DNA of 64,000 nucleotides, taken from assembly GCA_022457155.1 (NCBI GenBank), contig JAJGOT010000136.1, forward strand, positions 217,501-281,500, read 5' to 3'. Below are positions 13,801 through 23,374 of this stretch, in pieces. Within the stretch, counting starts at the first letter, position 1. Every line of letters begins with the position of its first letter. The notes under the pieces are model-generated. The model did no database searches. It saw nothing but the letters and a program-made list of their open reading frames with translations, and was not told where the DNA came from. Source of the stretch: Cladopsammia gracilis. Lineage: Eukaryota > Cnidaria > Anthozoa > Scleractinia > Dendrophylliidae. Both the position numbers and the translations under genes were made by a program.

Positions 13801-16356
13801 TCCTTGTTGTTTTTGGTGCTGTTAGTGTTGTTTCTCTGTGGTGTGTTTTTGGCCAAGTGCGAAGGACTGAATCTCGTAATAGCTCTTTGTGACTGACTTG
13901 CATGTGCTTTATACTCAAGCGGGTGGGCTTCATGTTGTCACTCAGGGTGGGCTTCATGTTGTCACTCAGGGGTGAGGGACCTGTGTCACTCAGGAAAAAA
14001 TTATGTCTAAGTGACTTGTTTTATTTTTCTTGCATTTTCACTAGATGGCTCGCCTTTTCTACCACAAGCCACAGTTCGCTATTCTTGATGAATGCACGAG
14101 TGCGGTTAGTGTGGACGTTGAAGGATTTATGTACACTCGGTGTAGAGAGGTAGGTAGAAACTACACTAAGCTGAGCCAAATTTAAAGGGGCTCTGTCACC
14201 AATATGTGGTGTCACTTTGGAAAGCCAAAAGGCGTATTTGCCTTTAGTGGAAACCCAGAAATAATGGTGTAGTGTTTATACCTGATCGTATCTTTTGGTA
14301 CGCTTCGGCGGCATATCAGGCGAGTTTGGTCGAGCCATGGTTCGTATTTTGGCGAGTTTGGTTGTGCCAAAACGTACACAACTTCAGCCCAAGTCCGGTG
14401 ATATTTTAGGCGGTTACGGTAATAAAATCTAAAATCTGTCAGGCGTCCTATCGTGTGGCCCGCGAGGAGAATAATACGAGTCAACAAACAGCGCAAAAAG
14501 TGGTGAATGAAAAATAATTTTACTTTGAGTTTTATACAGCGAGCAAAGTGACAAATCGTGGTAGCAAACCTTTCTCTGCAAACTATTATGAAAACGAGAA
14601 AATTACAGTGTATGCCGAAGAAATCATTTTACATGTCTTAGCTCGAGGGAGCGAACACTTAAATAGTTTCAATGTCACATGGAAGCTTCAAATACTCGCT
14701 TCAGCAGTTCAAATGTTCAGTTGAAGGAATTTTTGGAACCAGAGGTAAAGTTGACGTTAATGGTTGCATTTTCAAACTTTGCACCCTAAAATCGTGCGAT
14801 ATCAGGTCAGTGACTTGATATCGTACGATATCAGGACAATAGACTAGGCTTCTGATTGGCTAATTGCGAATTTGGGTACGGTATGTTTAAAATTAATCTA
14901 TGAAACTATAAACAAGTATCTCTGACTACAGATGGCCAGGATGGAAAATGATTGCAACTTTCAAAATGTGAAGTTCGTTCCATGTGTTTTGGAACATTTG
15001 TTAAACACTAACTAATAAAAAAGTATGGTTGTCCTTCCTTCAAGAATTTACTTGATATCTTCTTCTTGGTGTCCTAAGTGCATTTCGTGTTTGAAATAAG
15101 ATTCTCAGTTTTAATTCTAGCATAGTCTGAGATAAAAAACCGCCATGAGGTAGCCGCTTTAAGCGTTCTTTTGTTGGGTTGTGCAGGGATGTAGCTAGTA
15201 TACTCCACAAGGCAGGTTTAATGTTCAATTTAAGAAGGTCCTTGGCTTGAAAGACGTTTGCAGGGCCGAACGCGCAAAGCTGTAGGGCGTCTGAAGGCAT
15301 ACTCATCCGGAAAATTGAAGTTATTTATAATGACCCCAGTCGAGGTCAATGTGAATTAATGTGACTTTTATTGATTCCGTTTTTGTTTTTGTTACAATTT
15401 AAGGTTGGCATTACGCTTTTCACTGTGTCACATCGCAAGTCGCTGTGGAAATACCACGAGGTTTGTAAAGCGTTGCTAATTTATTTTACAGTCGTAAACA
15501 CCGCACCGCTCACAACCGGTTTGTCGAGTTTAGCAAGCAGCACCACAGGAAAGGACTGCTCAGTAGCTTTCATTTGAATGGTCACACTTTGGAATTTCAT
15601 CCACAGACTCAAAAGTTAATACACCTTGTACAGCATAATAAACAGTACCACAGGAAAGTACTGCTCAACAATTTCATTTGAATGGTCACGCTTTGGGATT
15701 CCATCCACAGACTCAAAAGTTAGAACCACCTTGAACAGCATAATAAACAGTACCACAGGAAAGTACTGGTCAGTAGCTTTCATTTGAATGGTCACACTTT
15801 GGGATTTCATCCACAGACTCAAAAGTTAGAACCACCTTGTACATCATGATAAACAGTGCCACAGGAAAGTAATGCTCAGTAGCTTTCATTTGAATGGTAA
15901 CATTTTGGGATTTCATCCACAGACTCAAAAGTTAATACCACCTTTTACAGCATAATAAACAGTACCACAGGAAAGTACTGCTCAATAGCTTTCATTTGAA
16001 TGGTCACACTTTAGGACTCAAAAGTTAGAACCACCTTGTACAGCATAATAAACAGTACCACAGGAAAGTACTGTTTAACAGCTTTCACCTAAACGGTCAC
16101 ACTTTAGGATTTCATCCAAAGACTCAAACGTTAGTACCACCTTGTACAGCACAATAAACAGCACCACAGGAAAGAACGGCTTAGTAGTTTTCATGTTGTA
16201 ATATCCAACGTTTTCGAGAACCAAGGAACTGTTAAAGTGATGTTGAATTTGAATTGTTCTTTTTGTTTGTTTCTGTAGTACGTGCTTTACATGGATGGAA
16301 GGGGTTCCTATGAATACAAGCCAATTGATTCTGCCACCACAGAATTCGGCTCTTAG
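4712..16356 (+). CDS. ABCD3: ABCD3 (PMP70) peroxisomal ABC half-transporter, 3' twelve exons
   Basis: Twelve exons join in frame into about 309 residues that I recognise as the C-terminal half of ABCD3, the peroxisomal membrane half-transporter that works as a dimer to import long- and branched-chain acyl-CoAs. Exons: 4712-4803, 5924-6033, 7063-7129, 7850-7913, 8508-8585, 9117-9182, 10452-10565, 11866-11916, 12492-12536, 14045-14149, 15404-15460, 16279-16356. Visible in order: the end of the transmembrane domain, Walker [10 protein letters not shown], the VPQ|RPYMT Q-loop, the [10 protein letters not shown] signature, Walker B FAILDE, the SH switch histidine, and the C-terminal EFGS before TAG. 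The phases are compatible and no frameshift is seen. Human ABCD3 is about 659 residues, so the membrane-domain exons lie left of the window. The satellite-rich introns are host introns, not coding. Confidence 0.95.
5250..5682. mobile_element. MITE with TA duplication (Tc1/mariner-type)
   Basis: Ends are ccttattcttactaa and its inverse ttagtaagaataagg, flanked by TA on both sides (5248-5249 and 5683-5684). Internal sequence is rich in aatttcgcga. Lies in the ABCD3 intron before exon b. Confidence 0.7.
5695..5898. mobile_element. 204-bp MITE with TAA duplication, adjacent to ABCD3 exon b
   Basis: Inverted ends gggtgtgttcgactgac and ccaatcgaacacgcgccc. TAA duplications lie at 5692-5694 and 5899-5901, which fits PIF/Harbinger. 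The right end is 25 nt from the first base of the exon at 5924. Confidence 0.7.
5924..6033 (+). CDS. ABCD3: ABCD3 exon b
   Basis: Encodes the [20 protein letters not shown] segment linking membrane and nucleotide-binding domains. Acceptor is a T9 tract plus tag; donor is gtgcgg. A MITE ends 25 nt before this exon (see 5695-5898). Confidence 0.93.
7063..7129 (+). CDS. ABCD3: ABCD3 exon c
   Basis: Short linker exon ([20 protein letters not shown]...). Acceptor tttgcag, donor gtaaat. The least conserved part of the family, so the call rests on phase and position. Confidence 0.85.
7850..7913 (+). CDS. ABCD3: ABCD3 exon d (start of nucleotide-binding domain)
   Basis: Reads [20 protein letters not shown], the first beta strands of the ATPase domain with the A-loop region. 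Acceptor gttttag, donor gtaatt. Confidence 0.93.
8117..8285. mobile_element. Foldback MITE (attcgccactttag family), copy 1
   Basis: A 169-bp near-complete palindrome from attcgccactttag to ctaaagtggcgaat, with long matching arms around gggccgagtgaactttcgc. Another copy is at 10587-10746 and a diverged relative at 21957-22173. Confidence 0.8.
8508..8585 (+). CDS. ABCD3: ABCD3 exon e (Walker A)
   Basis: Carries the P-loop [16 protein letters not shown], which binds ATP phosphates. Acceptor ttctcag, donor gtgaga, phase 0 at both ends. Confidence 0.96.
8690..9055 (+). repeat. Homopolymeric C/G and (GGGGGA)n tracts
   Basis: Runs of C (8701-8718), G (8806-8823) and a gggggagggggg-type array (9001-9051) in the ABCD3 intron. 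G-quadruplex potential is obvious; no gene. Confidence 0.8.
9117..9182 (+). CDS. ABCD3: ABCD3 exon f
   Basis: Encodes [20 protein letters not shown] then PQ; the Gln is the Q-loop residue. Acceptor ctaatag, donor gtaaga. Confidence 0.95.
9476..9528. repeat. Short perfect hairpin in ABCD3 intron
   Basis: The arms gccatcttggtgtaccac and its inverse surround an 'ttt' centre near 9501. The rest of 9183-10451 holds no gene; 9890-9975 matches, inverted, the insert at 26141-26404. Confidence 0.6.
10452..10565 (+). CDS. ABCD3: ABCD3 exon g with GC donor
   Basis: Encodes [18 protein letters not shown] and on to EDYLNQ. The acceptor is tctttcag. The donor is CAG|gcaagt, a GC-AG intron with an otherwise consensus donor. 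Reading must stop here because the frame joins cleanly to [10 protein letters not shown] at 11866. A foldback MITE starts 21 nt downstream. Confidence 0.94.
10587..10746. mobile_element. Foldback MITE, copy 2, next to the GC donor
   Basis: Same family as 8117-8285, with the right end truncated at tctaag. It begins 21 nt downstream of ABCD3 exon g. Its long arms could fold into a hairpin in the pre-mRNA next to the weak GC donor. Confidence 0.75.
11866..11916 (+). CDS. ABCD3: ABCD3 exon h
   Basis: Seventeen codons, [17 protein letters not shown], between the helical subdomain and the signature. Acceptor ttttcag, donor gtacat. Confidence 0.94.
12492..12536 (+). CDS. ABCD3: ABCD3 exon i (ABC signature)
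   Basis: Fifteen codons, [15 protein letters not shown], containing the LSGGE signature that contacts the partner ATP site. Donor gtaagt is followed within about 15 bp by the 106-bp satellite. Confidence 0.96.
12556..13745. repeat. 106-bp satellite array in ABCD3 intron
   Basis: About ten head-to-tail units with period close to 106 bp. Each contains gctttcatttgaatggtcac, ggatttcatccacagactca and cataataaacagtaccacag. Further arrays or single units in the same orientation lie at 15535-16200, 46800-47330 and 47633-47710. Diverged remnants occur near 1-30, 42360, 42600, 43140 and 60280. Open frames in it are artefacts of the period. Confidence 0.9.
12802..12955. mobile_element. 154-bp hAT-type MITE inside the satellite
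   Basis: Inverted ends gggtgtcagtgaaacgcggg and cccgcgttttactgacaccc. The satellite sequence TTTAGGAT is duplicated exactly on both sides (12794-12801 and 12956-12963), and the interrupted unit reads through once the insert is removed. An 8-bp duplication fits hAT. The interior is an inverted run of attagg-like words. Confidence 0.85.
14045..14149 (+). CDS. ABCD3: ABCD3 exon j (Walker B)
   Basis: Encodes [20 protein letters not shown] and then [21 protein letters not shown] is Walker B with the catalytic Glu; VSVDVEG follows as in the family (D-loop). Acceptor ttcactag, donor gtaggt. Confidence 0.96.
15404..15460 (+). CDS. ABCD3: ABCD3 exon k (switch histidine)
   Basis: Nineteen codons, [19 protein letters not shown]; the His of VSH is the H-loop residue. 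Acceptor aatttaag, donor gtttgt. Confidence 0.95.
15535..16200. repeat. 106-bp satellite array, second block
   Basis: Six or so further units of the satellite seen at 12556-13745, in the last ABCD3 intron, ending about 80 bp before the terminal exon. Confidence 0.88.
16279..16356 (+). CDS. ABCD3: ABCD3 terminal exon
   Basis: Encodes [20 protein letters not shown] then TEFGS and TAG, matching the family's conserved C-terminus. I see no canonical AATAAA close downstream; the 3' UTR probably runs into the repeat-like sequence after 16380. Confidence 0.94.
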   Translation, partial: YVLYMDGRGSYEYKPIDSATTEFGS

Positions 16357-16738
16357 ACGCTACCTTTCTACTGCCAACATCTCAAGAGCTTTCATTTGAA
16401 TGGTCACACCTTTGAATTTTTTAAATCAAAAACTATAACCACACTAGATAAGGTTCAGCTCATGCAGTGAAGACATTAATGGGTATCGAATCGTCATCAG
16501 CCATCATCAAGGGCATTTTTAAGAGTTAATGTTCACACGGACGATCACTAGACAAGGGATAGTCGAGCGAAACTCGCGAGTCCGCGCGAAGCGCGAGCGC
16601 GCGTGATAGTCGGCTGTTGCAAGGAGATGATTTGCATGATTCGCTTGCTTGTCTTCTACGAAACAAAAGTGGGACTGACGTCATTTTTTACATTTTGTTT
16701 TATTGGCATACGAATTTACATCGTGCTGAATGCGAATG

Positions 16739-16894
16739 GGCCATTTCCGAGTTGCGTTTAGCCTCTCTATCAAAGCGAGGCTAGGTGCGAAACCTTTCAT
16801 ATGAAAATGAGTTTTCGAAAACTCATTTTCATATGAAAGGTTTCGCACCTAGCCTCGCTTTGATAGAGAGGCTAAAGGCAACTCGGAAATGGCC
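16739..16894. repeat. 156-bp near-perfect palindrome
   Basis: Centred between 16816 and 16817 at gttttcgaaaac; arms run from ggccatttccgagttgcg outwards with only a few mismatches. It ends two bases before the target duplication of the element at 16904. Confidence 0.85.
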
Positions 16895-18670
16895 TATTGA
16901 CTCTAACCTGCGATCAGGTGCTCTTTTTTTTCGGAGCGGGAGAGCGCGAACGCGCGAAAGTCGGTGGAAGGGCGCGGGGAGGGAAAAAGAGAGCCTGATA
17001 TAATTGTTTAACGAACCTTCTGCAAAAAAGTCAGAATCTGACTTTTTCTGATTGGTCGTAAAACAAAAGAATCAATGAGCTGCATTCTGATTGGTTACCT
17101 GGGTTAAATTTCTGACTTCCGGTCTGAAGCGTGCCCAAACACTAGTTTATCATGGCGGCTGTCACGTTGAATGTTGAAAGTGAATTATCATTGGCTTTGA
17201 ATTTGTCTCTTCGAGATTTTATTCGTAAATCCTTGAAGGACAAGCTGAAAGAATAATGTATTGGACGAATTATTTGTTTACGAGATGACGCTCTCGCACT
17301 GACCAGTCTGGTAGAACTTTAATACACATGTAAATTCAAAGAGCGTTTTCTCTGTTTTCTTTTGCCCAAAATATTACGTTAGTTAGTTGCGGGCCCATTA
17401 CACTATTTCGTTGCTAAGTAATGCGGTTGCTATGCGGAGCTAAATCAAGTACAATTTTACTTCCGGTGAAAGAGACGGGCAGCTTCGCGCGAGAGTCCGT
17501 ACAAATTCAAAACTGTCCAAAATAATGTCAAATTTGGAGTTGGTCTCGTTCAACTCCTGAATTCTTGGTTAGTACTTAAACTTATTTGGAGCTGGATATT
17601 GTTGCTCTGGAAAGAATCGTCTTGGAGGTTTTCAAGCTGATTCAAAACGAAGAATTAACTGAAAGAGTAAGGACGCTCAACTGATCAGTTCACAGTTATC
17701 GGTATTTGCTGAAAGTTTATTCCTACTGCTTCAGTCTTCGTACCGTTTTTCTCTTCTTTTGCCGACGAATTCTGGACTGAAAACTTAGAGGATATCTGGA
17801 GCCAACATGTGAGTAAGAAGTTAACATTTGCAGAAAAGTGAAGGGAAGCGTAGCGAGTTTGTTTTTCGCGTAGCTACAGTTTTTACTTTAGCTGATTTAT
17901 CAGGGCCGATTTCTGGTACAAACTTAGAAGCCGTCATAGTTGTACAGATTTCAACGTAGTGTGAATGAACAAAGTACAGTGAGTTCAAATTTGTTTCACG
18001 GAAATCATGAAGAAAAGGAAATAACTCCCAATTCGTTTAGTTTTATTACTCGCACGTTTTTCCGTCCGTGGAAGGAGGGGGCATTGGGCATTGGGGATTT
18101 TGGTTTTTCGGTTTTGGTCATTTTCTAGATCGGTTTTTCGGTTTTTGCACTCAAAATTTCTGGTTTTTCGGTTTTTGTATTCGTTGTGGTTTTCGGTTTT
18201 ACCTTTTTAAACATCCGGTTTTCGGTTTTTATGAAAAAGAAAAGCAGTTTTTCGGTTTTGGTTTTTCGCTTCCTAGTTTCCAGAACAAGAATAGAATAAG
18301 AATTACGAATAAGAAGAATAAGAACTATATATTGAAAAAGTTGCCAAAGGAGGATATCTAGTAATTTATATATTTTTTGTTCCTAAGCTTCTAGACTGTT
18401 GTTTGAAAAAGAGCTAAACAGAAAGAGAGAGAAAAGTTTTTGTTTCAATGTAAGTACCATGCTGCTCTTCAAATTCAAGAAAAACTGCCTCACAGATGCA
18501 TAAGTTCCATTCCCAGAACAATGCTTTGAACATTTTGGACATGAATGCATTTTCCTTTTCACACATGCCGGCTGAAGTGATCGAAAGGCTTGTGTCAGAC
18601 ACAGCCATGGCTCGTTTCTCCCTGTCTGCAAAGAAAGGCAACTTTCTCGAGCGATGGTTGAAACGAAACG

Positions 18671-20515
18671 TACAACAACAACAACAACAAACAAAACTTT
18701 ATTAGACATATAAACTTAATTACAGTTGCCCTGCAAATTAGCAAAAACGCCATTCGAGGCAGGGAAAAGTAATGTAATTGAAAATAATAAAGGTTAGACA
18801 ATATAACAATACAGAAGCTGATCTGTAGAGTTACAGATTATTTTAAAGATTTTGATAAAATCATGATATTGGTGGCAGACACGGGAAATAAATGAAATAT
18901 GCAAATTATAACAATTTCATTTGTTTAATATCACAAAGTATTTGGGGAACATCAATATAGTCATCTGTTTTCTGAAGAATCTCCAGAAGAATTTGTTTGA
19001 TTTTCGATTTGAATTGAGATTTCCTCAACGATTTTAGAGATTTAGGTAGTCCGTTCCATATCATAGCACCAGTTCTCGCAAATGATTTTTTTCATTTTTT
19101 CCGTTCGGGAGTACTCAACATAATAATTTTGGTTTGATGCAGCTGGTTCTATAGTTATGTACATCGGTCGTTAGTCTGAACAAACTTCTCAGATTACTTG
19201 GAACAGTTTGGTGATAAACGTCATGCATCAACAGCGAAAGACGTTCAAAATTTAAAAAGGTTAATGGTAGAGTCCTCGTTTGATGGAAGAAGGGAATGGC
19301 ATGGTCCATAGGTTTAGCGAAAAATATCAATCGAAGAGCTCTTTTCTGAAGAATCAATAATTTATTTGTATGAACTTTAGCACCTTGGCCCCAAGCACAT
19401 AAACCATAGGTTAAATAGGGCGAAATTAGGGACTGAAAGATAGTCAAGAGCGTTTGACGAGGAACAAAATGCCTTAACTTTGCTATAACACCAACGCATT
19501 TACTGAGTTTTCCAGATATGTGCTCAATATGGTGTTTCCAGGAGAGAACAGCATCAATATAAACTCCTAGGTATTTAAGGTTACAGTGTACCTTCAGATC
19601 GAAAATTTATCGAAAATTTTTTTTTGGCGTCAAAATAAAGTTTACAGAATGAACTTTTATCCAAAAAAAAATTATCGACAAATAGTGAAAATTGACGGAG
19701 AAATGACGGTATAACTTTTGTAGGCAGAGTTTGTTTATGAAGCGATATGTTTTTTAAGCGCTGTTTTCTCAAAGTTCATTTTTCGCTTGTTGGGGACACT
19801 TTAAAAAGCTACAACTCAAAGGAAATTTGTTCGATTTTCCTCAAATTTGGACAGAAGCTAGGCTAACATATAATCAACAAAAACGTGTCGGCGAATTTCT
19901 TATTTCCGAAAACTTTTTCGTCAAGAGCCATTTCCGTGCGATCATTCCAATTTTTTTTCTCCCTGTTTCGAAAATATTCTGTAACTTTTCACTGCAATTG
20001 AATATGGGAAATCGCCGACACGTTTTTTTAGCGCTTCGTGTCCGGAAACCCGATAAGAAATCAAATTAGCAAAATACAATAATCGCTTTGAGTTATAGCG
20101 TTTTAAAGCTGATTCGGACGTTCGAATTAAAGCGTCGTAAAAAATTCGACAATTCACTTTATTACCAAATGGTTTCCATATTTAGATAGCCAGCTCTATA
20201 AGCTTTAATTTGATATCTGGGTTTAGGTATATTAAGTGTAATCTTAAGACGCTAGAGCTGTTATACTGGAGACACCCCCGAAGGTACACTGTAACCTTAA
20301 CATATTCCTTCATCTCAAGAGGTTTGTGTGAATTTGTTTCATTATCAAGAACAGTAATGCGTGGAATAAATGGTAAGGATTTTTTACGCCGACGAAAAAT
20401 TACAAAGTTAGATTTCTTGATATTAAGTGATAGCTTATTGGCCTTCAGCCAATCACAAAGATTTCCAAGTTCAGTGTTAATTTGTACTTCAAAACGATAA
20501 CCATACTTAACAAAT
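18671..20515 (-). mobile_element. CR1/L2-type LINE 3' fragment (reverse transcriptase C-terminus)
   Basis: On the minus strand, the sequence at 20300-20500 encodes LCDWLKANKLSLNIKKSNF, typical of reverse transcriptase just after the catalytic core. The sequence at 19110-19575 encodes YLGVYIDAVLSWKHHIEHIS and then LISPYLTYGLCAWGQ, the thumb region. The end is a (TTG)n tail near 18672-18696. The 5' end is truncated at about 20515, and a frameshift occurs near 19110. It is interrupted by a MITE (19579-20296). The 44462-44890 fragment belongs to the same family. Confidence 0.85.
19579..20296. mobile_element. 718-bp MITE with TTAA duplication inside the LINE
   Basis: Inverted ends ggttacagtgtaccttc and gaaggtacactgtaacc, flanked by TTAA at 19575-19578 and 20297-20300; the LINE frame resumes on both sides. 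A TTAA duplication with GG-starting ends suggests Kolobok, with piggyBac as the alternative. Confidence 0.8.
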
Positions 20516-21956
20516 CATAACAAAATGATGGTCTCATTTCAAGAGATCGGCAGCTTCCAATTCATAGCACACGAAACCCAGGCTGACAACAGGCCGCCCT
20601 ACTTCCGGTGCAGACAAAGGCGACCCTTTCTCGGCGCAAATAGAGGTTAATGTTTTTTTAAATAATTCAATCTAAAGATCAAAGATTTTTCGTGAAACGT
20701 TAGCGTGCTTTTTTGCGAAAAATCAAAAAACAAAAAAAGAACACATTTTTCGGTATTTTATTTTTATTTTTCATCCTTAGGGAAAATGCATGCTTACGTT
20801 TTTTTTTAAATGGTGTATAAAATCGAATGATGCTAAAATTTGTGGATAAAACTGTAAGTTTCTGAAGTTATGCTCATTTTTCTGTTTTGGGTCACGTGAC
20901 ATTGGGCGTGGCCTAATGACGTCATAACCCGAACCACCGATGTACTTAAAGGTTGCTGTTCCATTTTGGTCAAATATAAGCAAAAATTTGCTGAGCTAGA
21001 GCAAACTGATTTTTCCCTAGCAACGGCCTCAAAAGATAGTGTAATGGGCCCTTAAACGGTCTTCAGTTCGGCGAAGAAATCCTCGCAATTTCGTGAGCTT
21101 TCTCCTGTAGAATGAATGTTAATGTTTATTTTTATTCCGACGCTCTTAATCAAATCTGATAAAATCGTTCTTTCAGCTGTTCCACAGCTCTTTCTACGTT
21201 GCACCTACCGTTTAACTGGTTTTGCAAAAGTAGCTGTGCTTGTCCAATGATTTCGTTAGTGACATCTCAACTTGCCATTTTTTACTGATCGGAAAACCAA
21301 ACATTTTTACTAGCACTGAGAAATTATACGAAGGCGGCAAGTCGCAAAGTCTGCCAAGCGCCAACTGTAAACAAAAAGCAACGTGATATTCGGTTAAATC
21401 TGATTGGCTACATTTTTCGATAACTTGGCTGCAGACAGATTTCTTAATCTGGGGGCGGCAGGGGAGGTCGTTAAATAAATATATCAGACGGTCTTTTTTT
21501 CCCTCCCCGCTCTCCGCCGACTTTCCCTAAAAAAAAAAGAGCGCCTGATCGCAGGTTAAATTGACTCCAAAAATCGAACTGTCTTGTTAAACTTACTTAT
21601 CTATGTAATTTTTAACTTTCGCATGTAACGTTTAAGGAAATATCAGTGATCAAAAAACATGAAAATTGTTGGGCGTCAAAAGCGCTAATAAGCCGTACAT
21701 TCTTTGTACATTCTTTGTACTTTAAAAACAGCATTATACGAAGGGTATGTTGTATATCGGGCTCAAATTTCCAGAGAAAACTAATTGAGCTATACCCTTT
21801 CAATATTTGGAGTTGATGTAATTGTAGTTTGATTAGAGAATGATGCGCATATGCTAATGAGGCAATAATTATAAACAAATATTCGCCAATAGAAAGACTA
21901 CTTTTAAATCCATGCCAATAATTTATTCATAACTTATGCAATGCTGAGGAAATGGC

Positions 21957-22173
21957 ATTCGCCACTTCAGAACATTCGGGGAGACTGAGCACTAGCTTTC
22001 AGCACAAGGCTTTCTGGGATAGTTTGGTTAACCAGCGTTAGTTACGATTGGTTGATGGTTTCCAAAGGCAACCATTAACCAATCATAGCTCATATTGGTC
22101 ACCCAAAGGATCCCAGAAATCTTAGTGCTAAAAGCTAGAGCTCAGTCTCCCCACAGTTTCTGGAGTGGCGAAT
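21957..22173. mobile_element. Foldback MITE, diverged relative
   Basis: Ends attcgccacttcag and ctggagtggcgaat, with arms continuing through gagactgagc and gctcagtctc. Same architecture as 8117-8285. Confidence 0.7.
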
Positions 22174-22191
22174 AGGCTGGTCTCCTTCTCA

Positions 22192-22543
22192 GGGTTGTGC
22201 CTAAAGAATACCGTTTAGAGGGACGTCGGACACCTTATTAAGACTTATATAACGTAATGTCGACACTTAGAATTTTATTTTCAATAAATTTTTAAGTGTA
22301 AAAAAAAAAAAAAAAAATCTAAAATCCCCCACTCAGGATTGAACCTGTGATCTCAGCTAGGCTTAGGCTTAGATAGCCTACCGTACCACTGTACCACCTA
22401 GCTTCTCGGGTTGTTCAGGCCTAAATTTAACTATATAAACTGCTACCCATAACATCAACTGAAAGCTAACCAGTTACTCCGTTATATAAGTTTCAATAAG
22501 GTGTCCGACGTCCTTCTGAACGGTACTCTTTAGGCTTAACCCC
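22192..22543. mobile_element. 352-bp TIR element with an internal tRNA-like promoter
   Basis: Arms of about 65 bp: gggttgtgcctaaagaatac on the left and the inverse ending gtactctttaggcttaaccc on the right. In between, on the minus strand, is a tRNA-like stretch (about 22320-22410) with an A-box-like tggtacagtggta and a B-box-like ggttcaatcc. A51-type A/T runs (22298-22318) lie beside it. The hairpin at 22554-22602 (gtgtcgtcacgc...gcgtgacgacac) follows directly. Confidence 0.65.
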
Positions 22544-23374
22544 TACCCAACCGTTATTTGTGTCGTCACGCTTGAGGAGCGTTGCGTGACGACACAATAA
22601 CGACTGCGCAGGAGACTACATGTAGGTGAAGGCAGACTATCCAAAACAGAACTACCCCATATCCTTTTGATATACATTTAAATGTGAATATCTGCGATTA
22701 GAGGAAATTTGATTTTAGTGTTTTTGTACAAATGTAATTTTAACAGAAAATGTACACGTAGGTAGACGGTGAACTATGTTGTCATTTAGCTACAATAGCT
22801 TGGTATACAAATTGCCTCAGTAAGGGAGCACTTCTCTTATCTACGAGTCTTGTTTTCCTGGTAAGATGTTGGTAGTCGGGGGGGGGGGGGGGGGGAGGGG
22901 AGGTAGGTGTGTGCGTCCTTGAAGGGTATCGTTTTTAACTGTTTTAGTCTGAAAATGGGCATGTTTTGCCTAATCTCGTACCCAAATCTCACTCGTGCAA
23001 TTGTACCGACCGTTGGAGATCTGGGTACGAGATTATGTTTTGTCTTCTAGTCTGAATTTGGGTGTAGATTTTTTGCGATTTTGGACATTTTAAGAGTGAA
23101 TTGGTTTTAAGGCAAAGTCAGATACTTTGGTCTGAAAGTAGACGGGGGTTTCAACCAGCGGGCCACACACCCCTACGAAATATATTCAGGAGTACCCCAT
23201 CTCCCCTTCCTTTCAAAAGGCCATCCGTTCTTCTGATTAACTTCGCGTGGCATGAACAGCCATGTACAAAATAACGTGCTCTTGTTCTGTCATATGTAAT
23301 CTAAATGGAAATAAGTTATTTTGATGTCTTGTGTTATTCGCTTGAAGTGGTTTCCTACTAAGTCCCTGATTAAG

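Larger units (their letters stand above)
16904..21559. mobile_element. 4.66-kb DNA transposon with TIRs and 8-bp duplication, decayed
   Basis: The left end taacctgcgatcagg and right end cctgatcgcaggtta are inverted copies that extend about 90 bp, including the block with agtcgg and ggggagggaaaaa. ATTGACTC is duplicated at 16896-16903 and 21560-21567. Second-tier inverted similarity (gggcccattacactat near 17395 and 21040) lies inside. A 34-codon frame opens at 17152 (MAAVTLNVESELSLALNLSL...). It continues, past a stop, in a way that reminds me of the start of a RecQ-like helicase; that is a weak inference. An unrelated LINE fragment sits in the middle. Confidence 0.65.

Noticed and set aside
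13388..13856. Minus-strand frames starting [12 protein letters not shown] and similar
   Set aside because: They are translations of the 106-bp satellite and repeat with its period.
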